Below, piece after piece: positions 26,805 to 34,928 of a stretch of DNA of 64,000 nucleotides. This DNA is from Candidatus Borkfalkia excrementavium. Its GTDB lineage: Bacteria > Bacillota > Clostridia > Christensenellales > Borkfalkiaceae. Within the stretch, counting starts at the first letter, position 1. Each line of letters starts with the position of its first letter. Made by a program: the position numbers and the translations under genes. The notes below the pieces were generated by a model. That model searched no databases. It saw only the letters and a program-made list of their open reading frames with translations, and had not been told where the DNA came from. The DNA lies in the NCBI GenBank assembly GCA_019115945.1, contig DXCO01000037.1, forward strand, positions 62,001 to 126,000. Direction: 5' to 3'.

Positions 26805-28901
26805 ATGACAAAAAATTTCAGACAGTTTGAAACAGAGATCGGCGGAAGAAAGGTCGTCGTCGAAACGGGGAAATATGCCGAGCAGGCAAACGGTTCCTGC
26901 GTCGTGCGCTGCGGCGACACGGTCGTCATGGTCAACGTGACCATGTCCGAAACGCCGAGAGACGGCATGGACTTTTTCCCTCTTCAGGTCGATTATGAAG
27001 AAAAGATGTATGCCGTGGGCAAGATCCCCGGCGGCTTCAAAAAGCGCGAGGGCAGAGCGAGCGACAAGGCGATCCTCACTTCCCGTCTCATCGACAGGCC
27101 TATCCGCCCCCTCTTCCCGAAAGGGCTGTATAACGACGTAGTCGTCATCGCCACCGCTCTTTCCGTAGACACGAACATCCCTCCCGAACCGTTCGCAATG
27201 CTGGGCAGTTCCATTGCCCTGAGCATTTCCGATATTCCCTGGGCGGGCCCTACGGGTTCCGTGCAGGTGGGCTGCGTGGACGGGCAGTATATCATCAATC
27301 CCGATAACGCGCAGCGCGAAAAGAGCACGATCGCTCTGAGCCTTGCCGGCACGAAGGACGCGATCATGATGGTGGAAGCGGGCGCAAAGGAAGTTTCCGA
27401 CGAGGAAATGGTCGGTGCGATCCTGTTCGGCCATGAAGAGATCAAAAAACAGTGCGCGTTTGTGGAATCCATCCAGAAAGAGATCGGCAAACCCAAACGC
27501 GAAATGGAATTTTATCACGTTCCCGAGGACATCGACGCTGCGGTGCGCGCTTTTGCGTCCGCGAAACTGGATGCGGCCCTCGAAGAGTACGAAAGGGCTG
27601 CCCGCGAAGAAAAGCAGGCGGAAGTCGAGGCGGAGACCCTCGCCCATTTTGCCGAAACGTATCCCGACAAAGCGCGCGAGATCAAGGACGCCCTCTATTA
27701 TCTGACGAAAGAAAAAGTCCGCGCGAAGATTCTCGACAAGGGGATCCGCCCCGACGGGAGGTCTCTCAAAGAGATCCGTCCCATCTGGTGCGAAGTCGGC
27801 GTATTGCCGAGGGTGCACGGCTCCGGCGTGTTCACGAGGGGCCAGACGCAGGTTCTGACCACCTGCACGCTCGGCACGCTGAGCGAGGTGCAGAAACTCG
27901 ACGGATTGGACGACGAAGTGTCCAAAAGATATATGCATCAGTATAATTTCCCCGGCTATTCCACGGGCGAAGCGAAGGGCCTGAGAAGCCCCAGCCGCCG
28001 CGAGATCGGGCACGGCGCCCTTGCAGAGCGCGCGCTTGAACCCGTCGTGCCGGATGCCGACACGTTCCCGTATGCGATCCGCATGGTCTCCGACGTCATG
28101 AGTTCCAACGGCTCGACCTCTCAGGCGAGCGTGTGCGGTTCTACGCTTGCCCTGATGGATGCGGGCGTGCCCATCAAAGCGCCCGTTGCCGGCTGCGCGA
28201 TGGGTCTGATCAAAGATACGAACAGCGACAGAGTCGCGATCCTTACGGATATTCAGGGGCTCGAGGACTTCCTCGGCGACATGGACTTCAAGGTGGCCGG
28301 TACCGAAAAGGGCATCACCGCCATTCAGATGGACATCAAGATCAAGGGGATCTCCGAAGATATTCTCCGCCGCGCCATCGCGCAGGCGAACGAGGGCCGT
28401 CAGTTTATTCTGCACAAGATGCTCGACGTGCTCCCCGCACCCCGCAAAGAATTGTCCAAATACGCGCCCAAGATCATTTCCTTCAATATTGATCCCGAAA
28501 AGATCCGCGAGGTCATCGGCAGCGGCGGCAAGGTCATCAATAAGATCATCGAGGAAACGAACGTCAAGATCGATATCGATGACGACGGAAAAGTGTGCAT
28601 CGCGACCTACGGCGAAAACACGGAAAACGCAGACCGCGCCAAAGCGATCATTCTCTCCATTGCGCGCGATCCCGAAGTGGGAGATATGTTTATCGGTTCC
28701 GTCGTTCGCGTGCTCTCCAAAATGGGCGCTTTCGTGGAACTCGCTCCGGGCAAAGACGGCATGATCCATATTTCCAAACTGAGCGACAAACGCGTCAATC
28801 AGGTGGAAGACGTTCTCAACGTCGGCGACACGGTAAAAGTGGAGATCATCAAGATTGGCGAGAAGGGCATCGACCTCAAACTCCTCGAAAAGATGGACTG
28901 A
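26805..28901 (+). CDS. pnp: Polyribonucleotide nucleotidyltransferase (PNPase)
   Basis: 698 residues. Two RNase PH domains (from FETEIGGRKVVVETGKYA and from RPDGRSLKEIRPIWCEVG) flank an all-helical linker. The active-site block GSSIALSISDIPWAGPTGSVQVG and the phosphate-binding SNGSTSQASVCGSTLALMDAG are present, followed by a KH domain (VIGSGGKVINKIIEET) and an S1 domain (GDMFIGSVVRVLSKMGAFVEL). It degrades RNA 3'-5' by phosphorolysis, as part of the degradosome. Start after AAGGAG. Confidence 0.97.
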   Translation: MTKNFRQFETEIGGRKVVVETGKYAEQANGSCVVRCGDTVVMVNVTMSETPRDGMDFFPLQVDYEEKMYAVGKIPGGFKKREGRASDKAILTSRLIDRPIRPLFPKGLYNDVVVIATALSVDTNIPPEPFAMLGSSIALSISDIPWAGPTGSVQVGCVDGQYIINPDNAQREKSTIALSLAGTKDAIMMVEAGAKEVSDEEMVGAILFGHEEIKKQCAFVESIQKEIGKPKREMEFYHVPEDIDAAVRAFASAKLDAALEEYERAAREEKQAEVEAETLAHFAETYPDKAREIKDALYYLTKEKVRAKILDKGIRPDGRSLKEIRPIWCEVGVLPRVHGSGVFTRGQTQVLTTCTLGTLSEVQKLDGLDDEVSKRYMHQYNFPGYSTGEAKGLRSPSRREIGHGALAERALEPVVPDADTFPYAIRMVSDVMSSNGSTSQASVCGSTLALMDAGVPIKAPVAGCAMGLIKDTNSDRVAILTDIQGLEDFLGDMDFKVAGTEKGITAIQMDIKIKGISEDILRRAIAQANEGRQFILHKMLDVLPAPRKELSKYAPKIISFNIDPEKIREVIGSGGKVINKIIEETNVKIDIDDDGKVCIATYGENTENADRAKAIILSIARDPEVGDMFIGSVVRVLSKMGAFVELAPGKDGMIHISKLSDKRVNQVEDVLNVGDTVKVEIIKIGEKGIDLKLLEKMD

Positions 28902-28933
28902 TCCGATCAAAACATTTAGAAGTATAAAAAAGT

Positions 28934-28969
28934 TGCGGCGTCCGCATTCAGCGGGCGCCGCAGTTTTTT
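28934..28969 (+). terminator. Intrinsic terminator after pnp
   Basis: A 12-bp stem with one mismatch (28934-28945 with 28951-28962) is followed by six T. The A-run on its left means it may also work on the minus strand for the NYN-domain gene. Confidence 0.85.
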
Positions 28970-29003
28970 AACTGATTCCGATCTGATCGGGCAGTTTTTG
29001 CCG

Positions 29004-29825
29004 TCATTGCGAAGCGATCCTGATCTTGTCTACGCTGTTCTTTTTTTCGAGCGTAAAGACAGGTTTGCCTCCCACTTTGAGCGATTTGAAAAAGGAGGTG
29101 GGCTTGCTGTTCCGGTACCCGTACAGTTTGGGGTTGAACGAGTTTTCCTCCCTGTACAGTTCGGAAACAAAGTTTGACATGAGCATCCAGCCGTCCGCAT
29201 CCGCCCCTTCGCTGATGATGGACTTGGAGATCTCGATGATCTTATGCAGGGGAGTGGGCACGTTGCCGTCCTCCGCCTCCTCCGCCTTTTGTTCCGCCTT
29301 CGGTTTTTCCTCCTTTGCGGGTTTGTTTTTGGCGCGTTTCTGTTTCTCCTCGTTCTCCTGTTGTTTCGTTTCGGCAAGCAGCGCGTCCATCAGGATAAAT
29401 CTGTGGCAGGCGGCGCGGAAGGCCTGCGGCGTCTTTTTTTCGCCCGCCCCGATGACGACAAAATTCTGGTTGCGGTAGCGCATGGCAAGTTTTGTAAAGT
29501 CGCTGTCGCTCGTGGCCAGGCAGATGCAGTCCACTTTTCCGGTATACAGAATATCCATCGCGTCGATGATCATTGCCGAATCGGTGATGTTGAAAGATTC
29601 CTTGTTGTTCTTTTTCACCAGCAAATATTGCTGAATGGGTTCGACCGCAAATTCAAGCAGAAGAGGCCGCCAACTTGCAAGTTTCGGCGTGGTAAAATCC
29701 CCGTAAATGCGTTTATAGGTGATATTTCCGTACTTGCTCACTTCGTCGATGAGGATTTTCAGATATTGTTTGGAGATGTTGTCCGAATCGATCAGCAGGG
29801 CGATCGTCCTGTTTTCTATTTCCAA
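29004..29825 (-). CDS. NYN (PIN-like) nuclease-domain protein with a C-terminal OST-HTH/LOTUS-like domain
   Basis: 273 residues from a TTG start, chosen because the AAAGGAGG ribosome site lies just upstream inside a longer open frame. The NYN fold is clear: IALLIDSDN (Asp13, Asp15), TDSAMIIDAMD (Asp82, Asp88) and CLATSDSDF (Asp107, Asp109) supply the acidic metal-binding pocket. A charged Lys/Glu linker (150-185) joins a C-terminal helix-turn-helix (about 190-273) like the OST-HTH/LOTUS RNA-binding domain. LabA/NYN proteins are presumed RNases. It is divergent from the TetR operon. Confidence 0.8.
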   Translation of the reverse strand: MEIENRTIALLIDSDNISKQYLKILIDEVSKYGNITYKRIYGDFTTPKLASWRPLLLEFAVEPIQQYLLVKKNNKESFNITDSAMIIDAMDILYTGKVDCICLATSDSDFTKLAMRYRNQNFVVIGAGEKKTPQAFRAACHRFILMDALLAETKQQENEEKQKRAKNKPAKEEKPKAEQKAEEAEDGNVPTPLHKIIEISKSIISEGADADGWMLMSNFVSELYREENSFNPKLYGYRNSKPTSFFKSLKVGGKPVFTLEKKNSVDKIRIASQ

Positions 29826-29848
29826 AATAGGTAGCCTCCTTTTTTTAT

Positions 29849-29877
29849 ATTGTACCATATTGCCGGAATTTTGTCAA
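29849..29877 (-). promoter_or_regulatory. Promoter of the NYN-domain gene
   Basis: On the minus strand: perfect TTGACA (29872-29877), 17 bases, TACAAT (29849-29854). Confidence 0.8.
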
Positions 29878-29931
29878 AGGAGATAAATTTTTCCTTTTTT
29901 CGCCTTTGTAAAAAAATTTTTCATTTTGCTA

Positions 29932-29960
29932 TTGACAAAGAGGACAAACGGGTGTACAAT
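29932..29960 (+). promoter_or_regulatory. Promoter of the TetR-redox operon
   Basis: Perfect TTGACA (29932-29937), 17 bases, TACAAT (29955-29960). A 14-bp perfect palindrome begins 12 bases downstream of the -10. Confidence 0.85.
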
Positions 29961-29972
29961 AATATTCGTTAT

Positions 29973-29986
29973 ATAACATATGTTAT
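29973..29986. promoter_or_regulatory. Palindromic operator for the TetR-family regulator
   Basis: ATAACATATGTTAT is a perfect 14-bp palindrome at about +7 to +20 relative to the predicted start site. It is placed to block transcription if bound, which suggests autorepression by the regulator encoded next. Confidence 0.6.
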
Positions 29987-30011
29987 GTATCGTCCGTAGG
30001 AGGAAGCGCAA

Positions 30012-30575
30012 ATGCCGCCGAAAGCGAAAATTACAAAAGAGGAGATCCTTTCAAAAGCGGTCGCGCTCGTCAGGGAAGAGGGCGTCGGCGCGCTGACGGC
30101 AAAATCTCTCGCCGCAAAACTCGGCTGTTCCACGCAGCCGATCTTCTGGCACTATTCGGGCATGGACGAGATCCGCAGTCAGGTCTGCGAACAGGCGCTG
30201 CGCCTGTTCGATCGTTTTATCCGTTCGGGCGGCGAAAACGTATCGCCGTATAAGGCGATCGGCCTGAACTATATCCGTTTTGCCGAGGAAGAAAAGGAGT
30301 TGTTCAAATTGCTTTTCATGAGCGAAAACGAGCGCGGGAACATATTGTCCGAGCATGCCGAAATGCCGTATATTCTGAACGTATTGAAGGAAACTGAAAA
30401 TATCGGGGGAGACGCGGCCCGCGCCGTTTACGAAGAGATGTGGCTGTTTTCGCACGGCATCGCCACGATGATCGCCACGGGTACCGCTCGTTTTTCCCGC
30501 GAAAAGATCGACAAAATGCTGAGCGACGTCTATCGCGGCCTTGTGAAAAATCTCGGCAGCGAACATATTTTGTAA
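30012..30575 (+). CDS. TetR-family transcriptional regulator
   Basis: 187 residues. The N-terminal helix-turn-helix (KITKEEILSKAVALVREEGVGALTAKSLAAKLGCSTQPIFWHY, about 7-50) is typical TetR. The C-terminal ligand domain looks like the WHG/TetR_C type (YIRFAEEEKELFKLLFMSE). It probably represses itself and the two redox genes that follow (22-base gap) by binding the palindrome at 29973-29986. The inducer is unknown. Confidence 0.88.
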   Translation: MPPKAKITKEEILSKAVALVREEGVGALTAKSLAAKLGCSTQPIFWHYSGMDEIRSQVCEQALRLFDRFIRSGGENVSPYKAIGLNYIRFAEEEKELFKLLFMSENERGNILSEHAEMPYILNVLKETENIGGDAARAVYEEMWLFSHGIATMIATGTARFSREKIDKMLSDVYRGLVKNLGSEHIL

Positions 30576-30596
30576 AATAAAAAAAGGGAGGTTATT

Positions 30597-32123
30597 ATGA
30601 AAAAGTACGATGCTGTTGTGATCGGCGCCGGAAACGGCGGCCTGACGGCGGCTGTGCGGCTCTTGCAGGGCGGCGCGAAAGTGCTGTTGGTGGAAAAGCA
30701 CAATCTGCCCGGCGGGTTTGCCACCAGTTTCCGCCGCGGAAGATTTGAATTTGAGGCGTCATTGCACGAACTGAACGACTTCGGCACCCCCGACAATGCG
30801 GGGGACGTGCGCGTTCTGTTCGACGAGTTGGGCGTGACCGACAAGATCGAGTGGACGTCCATTCCCGACGCATACCGCGTCATCTCGCGCGAAGAAAAGA
30901 TCGACGCCACGATGCCGTTCGGCGTCAAAGAATTCATCGACCGCATGGAACGGTATGTGCCCGGATGCAGGCTTTCGGTCGAACGGTTTTTCGATCTTGC
31001 CGAAGAGGTGCGCCTCGCGCAGGCTTACAGTTCTTCGGTGAACGGGAAGACGGATTCCAAAGTCATGGTGGGCAAATACGGCAATTTCGTGCGCAGCGGA
31101 TCTTATTCGGTGAACGAAGTCCTCAAAGCCCTGAAGATGCCCAAGCGTGCCAAAGACATTCTCAACGCATACTGGTGTTATCTCGGCGCGCACTGCGACG
31201 ATCTGAGTTTTGCGCACTATGCCTCCATGGTCAACCGCTATATCCGCCGCGGGGTGCTGATGCCGAAAATGCGTTCGCACGAGATCTCTCTCGCCTTTAT
31301 CGAGCGTATCCGCGAATTGGGCGGCGACGTTCTGATGAATACCGAAGCGGTCAGGATCCTGACCGATCCTTCCGACGGGGGCGTTGCGGGCGTGATCCTC
31401 GATGACGGAACGCAGATCCAAACGCGCCACGTCGTGGCCAACTGTGCGCCGCACCTCGTTTTCGGAAAAATGATGGACAAAGTTTCCGAAGAGGTCGTCC
31501 GCGCGACCAACGCGCGCAAGTTTTCGGGCAGGGGATTTACGATGTTCCTCGGGCTGGACAAACCTGCGGAGGAACTCGGCATAGAAAATCATAACTATTT
31601 CCTCTACGATACGATGGATACGGCTCGTCAGTACGATATGATGCGCACCATCGAGGGCAACAATGTGCAGGCGACCGTCTGCCTCAACCGCGCATATCCC
31701 GAATGTTCCCCGAAGGGTACGTGCATGCTGTACTTTACCACGCTCTACATGTCCGACGATTGGGCAAACGTGACGCCCGAAAATTATTATAAGACGAAAA
31801 ATTACGTCGCGAATAAGATGATCGACCGTTTCGAGCGGGATACGGGCGCAAAACTGCGCGGCAGTATCGAAGAGATCTCCGTAGCGACGCCCATGACGTA
31901 CGCCCGTTATTGCGGGCACCCGCAGGGGGTGATCTACGGCTACGAATCGCAGTATTGGGACGGCCTGATGCCCCGACTGCAGATGATGGCGGAAGATCAT
32001 AAGGTGCGCGGCCTGCGGTTTGCGGGCGGCTATGCGATGCGCCTTTCCGGCTATTCGAGCGCATATTTTTCGGGCGACATTTCCGGCCGTCAGACGGTCG
32101 GCGACATCAAAAGGGAGGGTTGA
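30597..32123 (+). CDS. Phytoene desaturase-like FAD-dependent oxidoreductase
   Basis: 508 residues. An N-terminal Rossmann FAD motif GAGNGG (10-15) with VEKHNLPGG and the C-terminal GGYAMRLSGYSSAYFSG block place it in the CrtI/carotenoid-isomerase/retinol-saturase family. No other carotenoid genes are present, so the substrate may be another lipid or quinone-like compound. Coupled (2-base gap) to a flavin/2Fe-2S reductase and controlled with a TetR regulator, it probably takes part in an inducible reduction or desaturation. GGGAGG precedes the ATG. Confidence 0.82.
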   Translation: MKKYDAVVIGAGNGGLTAAVRLLQGGAKVLLVEKHNLPGGFATSFRRGRFEFEASLHELNDFGTPDNAGDVRVLFDELGVTDKIEWTSIPDAYRVISREEKIDATMPFGVKEFIDRMERYVPGCRLSVERFFDLAEEVRLAQAYSSSVNGKTDSKVMVGKYGNFVRSGSYSVNEVLKALKMPKRAKDILNAYWCYLGAHCDDLSFAHYASMVNRYIRRGVLMPKMRSHEISLAFIERIRELGGDVLMNTEAVRILTDPSDGGVAGVILDDGTQIQTRHVVANCAPHLVFGKMMDKVSEEVVRATNARKFSGRGFTMFLGLDKPAEELGIENHNYFLYDTMDTARQYDMMRTIEGNNVQATVCLNRAYPECSPKGTCMLYFTTLYMSDDWANVTPENYYKTKNYVANKMIDRFERDTGAKLRGSIEEISVATPMTYARYCGHPQGVIYGYESQYWDGLMPRLQMMAEDHKVRGLRFAGGYAMRLSGYSSAYFSGDISGRQTVGDIKREG

Positions 32124-32125
32124 TC

Positions 32126-33274
32126 ATGTCTTACAAATTCAAAAAACAGATCTTCGGATTCATGGACCTGCTCCGTTTCAAAAAAATGGTGCCCAAGCGC
32201 CGCGCGCGGCTTGCGGAGGGTTCTCCCGAACGCCTCCCCGTGACCTATACGGTGAACGAAACGGCGAAAATTCTGCACCCCGGCTATCAGACGGCGGTGC
32301 TCAGAAAAATAGAGCAGAACACGCCGGATACAAAGACGTATACGTTTGAAACGGAACGCCCGCTGTATTTCAGAGCGGGGCAGTATCTTACGGTCGGCTG
32401 TCGGGTGGGGGAAAGCGTTGTTTCCCGACCCTACGCGCTCTCTTCCGCGCCCCGCGCCGCGCTGAATAAACAGATCTCCGTCACCGTCAAAAAGTGCGGA
32501 TTTTTCAGCGGATATCTCTTCGATCGGGCAAAGGAGGGTGATTCGTTTACCGTCGGTGATCCCTCCGGCGAATTCTGCTATGAACCCGTCAAGGACAGCT
32601 CCCGCATCCTTGCGATCGCGGGCGGCAGCGGCATCACGCCCTTTTACAGTATGGCGCAGGCGATCGCGGACGGAACGGAAGACTTTAATCTCACCATCCT
32701 GTACGGCGCAGAAAAAGAGGAAGATCTGATTTTCAGAAAGCAACTGGACGATCTTTGTTCGGACAAGATCAAAGTCGTTTACGTCCTGCACGGCGAGAAA
32801 AAGGAAGGATACGAACACGGGTTTATTACCAAAGAGATCATAGAAAAATACGTTTCGGGCGATTTTACCGTCATGATGTGCGGCCCGGGCGGAATGTATG
32901 AATTTGTTTCGAAAGAACTGGAAGCATGGCACCTGCCTTTGCGCCGCGTGAAAAAGGAAGCGAACTGCGTGGGAGTGCGCGACGTGCAGGATGCGGAATA
33001 CGATCTTACGGTGCACATCGGGTTCGATACGTATACGGTGCGCGCGTCCGCCAACGAGACGATCCTCACCGCGATGGAGCGCGCGGGGCTGTCCGTGCCC
33101 GCAAAATGCCGCGCGGGCGGCTGCGGGTTCTGCCACAGCAAACTTGTTTCGGGCAGGTATTCGCTCGCGGGGGCGGATAAGCGCAGGCTCGCGGATCTGA
33201 AATTCGGATATATCCATCCCTGCTGTTCCTATCCCGATTCGGATATGGAGATCATCGTACCCAAAGCGCAGTAA
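32126..33274 (+). CDS. Ferredoxin-NAD(P) reductase-like protein with C-terminal 2Fe-2S domain
   Basis: 382 residues. The N-terminal 50 residues are a basic leader. The FAD domain has RPYALSSAP (101-109), the NAD(P) domain GGSGITPFY (166-174) and MMCGPGGMYEF (250-260). The C-terminal plant-type ferredoxin domain has Cys328, Cys333, Cys336 and Cys366 or 367. It moves electrons from NAD(P)H via FAD to 2Fe-2S and presumably on to the FAD oxidoreductase encoded immediately upstream. This domain order matches oxygenase or NqrF-type reductases. Start after GGGAGGGT. Confidence 0.88.
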   Translation: MSYKFKKQIFGFMDLLRFKKMVPKRRARLAEGSPERLPVTYTVNETAKILHPGYQTAVLRKIEQNTPDTKTYTFETERPLYFRAGQYLTVGCRVGESVVSRPYALSSAPRAALNKQISVTVKKCGFFSGYLFDRAKEGDSFTVGDPSGEFCYEPVKDSSRILAIAGGSGITPFYSMAQAIADGTEDFNLTILYGAEKEEDLIFRKQLDDLCSDKIKVVYVLHGEKKEGYEHGFITKEIIEKYVSGDFTVMMCGPGGMYEFVSKELEAWHLPLRRVKKEANCVGVRDVQDAEYDLTVHIGFDTYTVRASANETILTAMERAGLSVPAKCRAGGCGFCHSKLVSGRYSLAGADKRRLADLKFGYIHPCCSYPDSDMEIIVPKAQ

Positions 33275-33285
33275 ACAGAAGATCT

Positions 33286-33312
33286 GCCCGCCGGAATCCG
33301 GCGGGCTTTTTT
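33286..33312 (+). terminator. Terminator of the TetR-redox operon
   Basis: A perfect 9-bp GC stem with a 3-base loop (33286-33306) is followed by six T. Confidence 0.9.
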
Positions 33313-33455
33313 CGCGCAAAATAAAAATTTTATTCGGTCATGCAGGTAAAAATTCGCCAAAAAACTCCCTCTTTCGCGGAAAATGGATATTTATTTCAAA
33401 ATATATTCCTTTATAATAAAGCCGTGAATGCGCGCCGATAGGGCGGAGGTAAACT

Positions 33456-34229
33456 ATGGCAAGAAAAATCGTCTTTACGTCCGGTAAGGGCGGCGTCGGC
33501 AAAACGACCGTTGCGGCAAATCTCGGCATGCGGCTTGCGGCGGCGGGGGAAAGCGTCGTTTTGGCGGATACCGACTTCGGACTGAACAACATAGACGTCG
33601 TCTGCGGCGTAGAAAATCTTATCCGATACGACATCGTAGACGCGATCGAGGGGCGATGCCGCGCCAAGCAGGCGCTCGTGCGGCACCCCGTATATCCGAA
33701 TCTGAATATCCTCGCATCCAACCGCGCCGACCCTGACCGCTACGTATCGCCGCAGGCGGTGCGGCTGATCCTAGACAATCTGTCTCCCCGCTTCGATTAC
33801 ATCCTCATCGACTGCCCCGCGGGCATAGAGGGTGGATTTCACCGTGCGGTCGCGGCGGCAGAGGAGGCGGTCGTCGTTACGACGCCGCACATATCCTCTC
33901 TGCGCGATGCGGATAAGGTCATTTCCGTGCTGAAAAGTTATCGCCTTAAAAGCGTGGAACTCGTCATCAATATGGTGCGCGGAGATATGATCGTGGACGG
34001 GGAGACCCTTGCCCCTGCGGAGATCGCGGATATTTTGAAGATCCCGCTGCTCGGCGTCATTCCGCAGGATGACGGCGTGTTCCTCGGCGAGCGCGGCGGA
34101 GATGCGCGCAAGGCATTCCGCCTTTTGGCCAACAACCTGGCAAAGGGAACGCGGAAGGTCTATAACGCCACGGGCAAATACCACGGATTTTTCGGCAGTA
34201 TCAGAAGAAGCCTGAAAAAAAGCCTGTGA
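33456..34229 (+). CDS. minD: Septum-site determining ATPase MinD
   Basis: 257 residues. Deviant Walker A GKGGVGKTT (10-18), switch I/II blocks LADTDFGLNNID and YILIDCPAGIE, and a C-terminal amphipathic membrane-targeting helix (FFGSIRRSLKKSL). It binds the membrane in the ATP state and, with MinC, blocks division at poles. minE follows 72 bases later. minC is not in this window. Confidence 0.95.
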   Translation: MARKIVFTSGKGGVGKTTVAANLGMRLAAAGESVVLADTDFGLNNIDVVCGVENLIRYDIVDAIEGRCRAKQALVRHPVYPNLNILASNRADPDRYVSPQAVRLILDNLSPRFDYILIDCPAGIEGGFHRAVAAAEEAVVVTTPHISSLRDADKVISVLKSYRLKSVELVINMVRGDMIVDGETLAPAEIADILKIPLLGVIPQDDGVFLGERGGDARKAFRLLANNLAKGTRKVYNATGKYHGFFGSIRRSLKKSL

Positions 34230-34301
34230 CCGATGCGTAGGCCGCGGGTCGGACGGCAAAAATTCCTTTCAGAATGGTTTTATGTACGGTAAGGAGAAGG
34301 T

Positions 34302-34532
34302 ATGCGAAAACTGACGGACAACGCGCTCCGCGCACGGAATTTACTCTCCCGAGAAAAATCGCCCCTGTCCCCCGAATGCGAACGGGTGGTCGTCCGCGAT
34401 CTCGAACGTACCTTGTCGGGATATTTCAAACTTTCGGGCGGGATCACGCTGAAAGTGGAAAGGGGCAAAAAACTTTCCGTAACGATACAGGCCGAGGCGG
34501 ACGAGGTCAAACCGTTCGGCATCGTTACGTGA
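34302..34532 (+). CDS. minE: Cell division topological specificity factor MinE
   Basis: 76 residues, slightly shorter than usual MinE. The MinD-interacting N-terminal helix region (ALRARNLLSREK) is followed by the topological specificity domain (VVRDLERTLSGYFKLSGGITLKVERGKKLSVTI). It stimulates MinD ATPase and drives Min pattern formation. GGAGAAGG precedes the ATG. Pairing with minD and the presence of sporulation genes is a pattern of some Clostridia that use MinE rather than only DivIVA. Confidence 0.88.
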   Translation: MRKLTDNALRARNLLSREKSPLSPECERVVVRDLERTLSGYFKLSGGITLKVERGKKLSVTIQAEADEVKPFGIVT

Positions 34533-34550
34533 GTAAATTTCGTAAGACAC

Positions 34551-34579
34551 TTGACTAAATGCGTATTATCTGATATGAT
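34551..34579 (+). promoter_or_regulatory. Promoter of the candidate small RNA
   Basis: TTGACT (34551-34556), 17 bases, TATGAT (34574-34579), directly downstream of minE. Confidence 0.8.
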
Positions 34580-34585
34580 ATTTAT

Positions 34586-34816
34586 ATTCTGTTCGACTTT
34601 AACAGACAATCTGTATCGGCTCATGAGCCGATACGCCGAAAAAGAGGCCTCTTTTTCGTTGCTTTAGAGCAACGAAAGCGGTTTAGAGGCAATATGCTGC
34701 GAGCGGAGATGTGAGAGAATATTTATTTTACGAAAGTAAAAATTAAAAGCATAAAGGGAACTTGAATGAAATGCTCCTGCACGGTAAATACCGTGAAAAC
34801 AGGGGCATTTTATTTT
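34586..34816 (+). ncRNA. Candidate structured non-coding RNA (about 230 nt)
   Basis: Between a strong promoter and a strong terminator there is no open frame. In order there are a perfect 22-bp palindrome (34613-34634), a second perfect 22-bp palindrome (34637-34658), a 7-bp hairpin (34657-34674) overlapping the last two bases of the second, an unpaired purine-rich region, a TTTTAC-GAAA-GTAAAA tetraloop hairpin (34726-34741) and the terminator. The region does not match tmRNA, RNase P, SRP or 6S landmarks that I can recall. A raiA-type or other Bacillota 200-nt RNA class is possible but unverified. It might also be a long leader for the acyltransferase genes if the terminator is regulated. 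Confidence 0.6.
34771..34816 (+). terminator. Terminator of the candidate small RNA
   Basis: A two-part stem (TGCTCCTG/CAGGGGCA enclosing CACGGT/ACCGTG) is followed by TTTTATTTT. Confidence 0.85.
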
Positions 34817-34928
34817 CATAGGAAAAAGTCGAACGGATAACGCGCGGCACAAAGTCGGAAAACCGACGGGTGCCGTACGTGCGGCGAATCGGTCGCCGGA
34901 AACTCTGCTCATAATGAGGTGTTGCACA

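Noticed and set aside
26709-28910. 733-codon frame antisense to pnp
   Set aside because: Shadow of a highly conserved gene; no start signals.
34586-34816. Identification of the structured RNA as tmRNA, RNase P, SRP or 6S RNA
   Set aside because: No tag-coding region, CCA acceptor, P4 core, Alu/GNAR loop or long open-bubble duplex can be drawn.
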